From Bacteroidota bacterium (GTDB lineage Bacteria; Bacteroidota; Bacteroidia; Bacteroidales; UBA932): DNA of 24,802 bases. The notes below the pieces were generated by a model that was not told where the DNA came from, ran no database searches, and saw only the letters and a program-made list of their open reading frames with translations. The stretch lies in contig JAGDMC010000001.1 in assembly GCA_017860395.1 (NCBI GenBank), positions 1 to 24,802 on the forward strand, read 5' to 3'. Positions 24,139 to 24,802 of this stretch are shown here, one piece after another. Numbering within the stretch: the first letter of the stretch is position 1; the number at the start of each line of letters is the position of its first letter. Both the position numbers and the translations under genes were made by a program.

Positions 24139-24802
24139 TTATTTACTGCTCCCGCCTGTTGCAAAAACTGCAAGACTCTCGTGCCCTTCGCTATCTACAG
24201 ACTGGACCGCAAAGAGATAATTGTCTTTACTCAGAGGGAGTTCTATATTGTTACCGTTTATTTTAACTTTCCTTTCCCAGTTGGATTTATCGGTCTCACG
24301 TATTAAAATATAGTATGCCGAAGGTTTTTTGCCCTCCCGGGGACCCTCCCAGCTTATCTTGGTGTTATTGGAAAGATCGGATATGTCAATTTTAACATTC
24401 TGAGGTAAAGACGGTGCAAATGAGAGATTTAGCAAAGAAGAGAGGTTTACTCCGCAATTTTTTCTTACATATTCAAAATCTACACCATTTGGCATATCTC
24501 CAAGTTCAATTCCGTTTTTAACTGTTACCGGCTGATGAGTTCTGTCATAATTTTCATGATACTCACATATTCTGACTGCTGTAAATCCCTCTTTGCAGAA
24601 AGGAGTGTGATCGCCTCCTCTGCCAAACCTGTCATTCCGGTAAATCAACTTAACTTCCATATTATCAACATATCTCTCACCTGTTTCTTTTATATATCTG
24701 GCGAGTTGCCGTGATTTACTGTCATTTTCTGACGAGTTGAATACCCGGGACTTTTTCATATCATCATTTTCGACATATGGAATGCTTTCAGAAAAGACCC
24801 GA
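24139..24802 (-). CDS. M28 family zinc aminopeptidase (partial, 5' end outside window)
   Basis: The frame stays open to the window edge (RVFSESIPYVENDDMKKSRV precedes the internal ATG at 24759), so only the C-terminal part is seen. Recognisable pieces are YRNDRFGRGGDHTPFCKEGF, which contains a zinc-ligand histidine, and AVRICEYHENYDRTHQ, typical of Bacteroidetes M28 peptidases. The tail (about the last 80 residues) is a fibronectin type III-like beta domain (NNTKISWEGPREGKKPSAYY and ending VQSVDSEGHES), often found on secreted enzymes. It is the upstream member of the set DUF2520-kdsC-maf. A signal peptide would be beyond the window. The M28 call rests on these motifs only. Confidence 0.78.
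   Translation of the reverse strand, partial: RVFSESIPYVENDDMKKSRVFNSSENDSKSRQLARYIKETGERYVDNMEVKLIYRNDRFGRGGDHTPFCKEGFTAVRICEYHENYDRTHQPVTVKNGIELGDMPNGVDFEYVRKNCGVNLSSLLNLSFAPSLPQNVKIDISDLSNNTKISWEGPREGKKPSAYYILIRETDKSNWERKVKINGNNIELPLSKDNYLFAVQSVDSEGHESLAVFATGGSSK

Overview
The window reads as chromosomal DNA of an anaerobic member of the Bacteroidota, most likely order Bacteroidales; the family cannot be fixed from the sequence alone. The evidence is the RNase Y/ZapA/coiled-coil block, ATP-type PEP carboxykinase, DUF2520-KdsC-Maf genes, AT-rich intergenic DNA with TAnnTTTG promoter boxes, near absence of Shine-Dalgarno sequences, and oxygen-sensitive enzymes (2-oxoacid:ferredoxin oxidoreductase, ferredoxin, rubredoxin, radical SAM). 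I see no phage, transposase, tRNA, rRNA or CRISPR array.

Layout. 1-927 (+): C-terminal part of a 5'-nucleotidase cut by the window edge, followed by a 357-base gap with a long imperfect palindrome and the rny terminator. 1285-3655 (-): a coiled-coil protein, zapA, a structured RNA that looks like 6S RNA, and rny. 3756-8731 (-): an energy block of ADP-forming acyl-CoA synthetase, a small membrane protein, ferredoxin, and the alpha, beta and gamma subunits of a 2-oxoacid:ferredoxin oxidoreductase, closed by a strong terminator. 8805-10618 (-): rubredoxin and a B12-binding-type radical SAM protein. 10728-14544 (+): four tightly packed genes, an MTA/SAH-type deaminase, a purine nucleoside phosphorylase, a class II aldolase and MtnA. 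14600-16029 (+): a HAD hydrolase overlapping a WalJ-like metallo-hydrolase. 16074-18474 (-): a secreted cyclophilin and an M2 (ACE-like) lipoprotein peptidase. 18572-20164 (-): pckA. 20263-22167 (+): recQ. 22169-24802 (-): an M28 peptidase (partial), a DUF2520 protein, kdsC and maf, convergent with recQ.

How the genes fit together. The oxidoreductase can turn 2-oxoacids from amino acids into acyl-CoA plus reduced ferredoxin, and the ADP-forming synthetase can turn acyl-CoA into acid plus ATP. This is the scheme used by peptide-fermenting archaea, and it would fit with the two exported peptidases. The four-gene cluster at 10728-14544 forms a complete inferred route from 5'-methylthioadenosine or 5'-deoxyadenosine (the radical SAM by-product) through a deaminated nucleoside to a ribulose-1-phosphate that an aldolase splits to DHAP and an aldehyde. 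This is a deaminating version of the DHAP shunt and the most interesting system here. It is divergent from a radical SAM gene.

Several genes have an in-frame TTG upstream of a better ATG; I used the ATG for the oxidoreductase alpha and beta subunits, the deaminase, the HAD protein and the cyclophilin.
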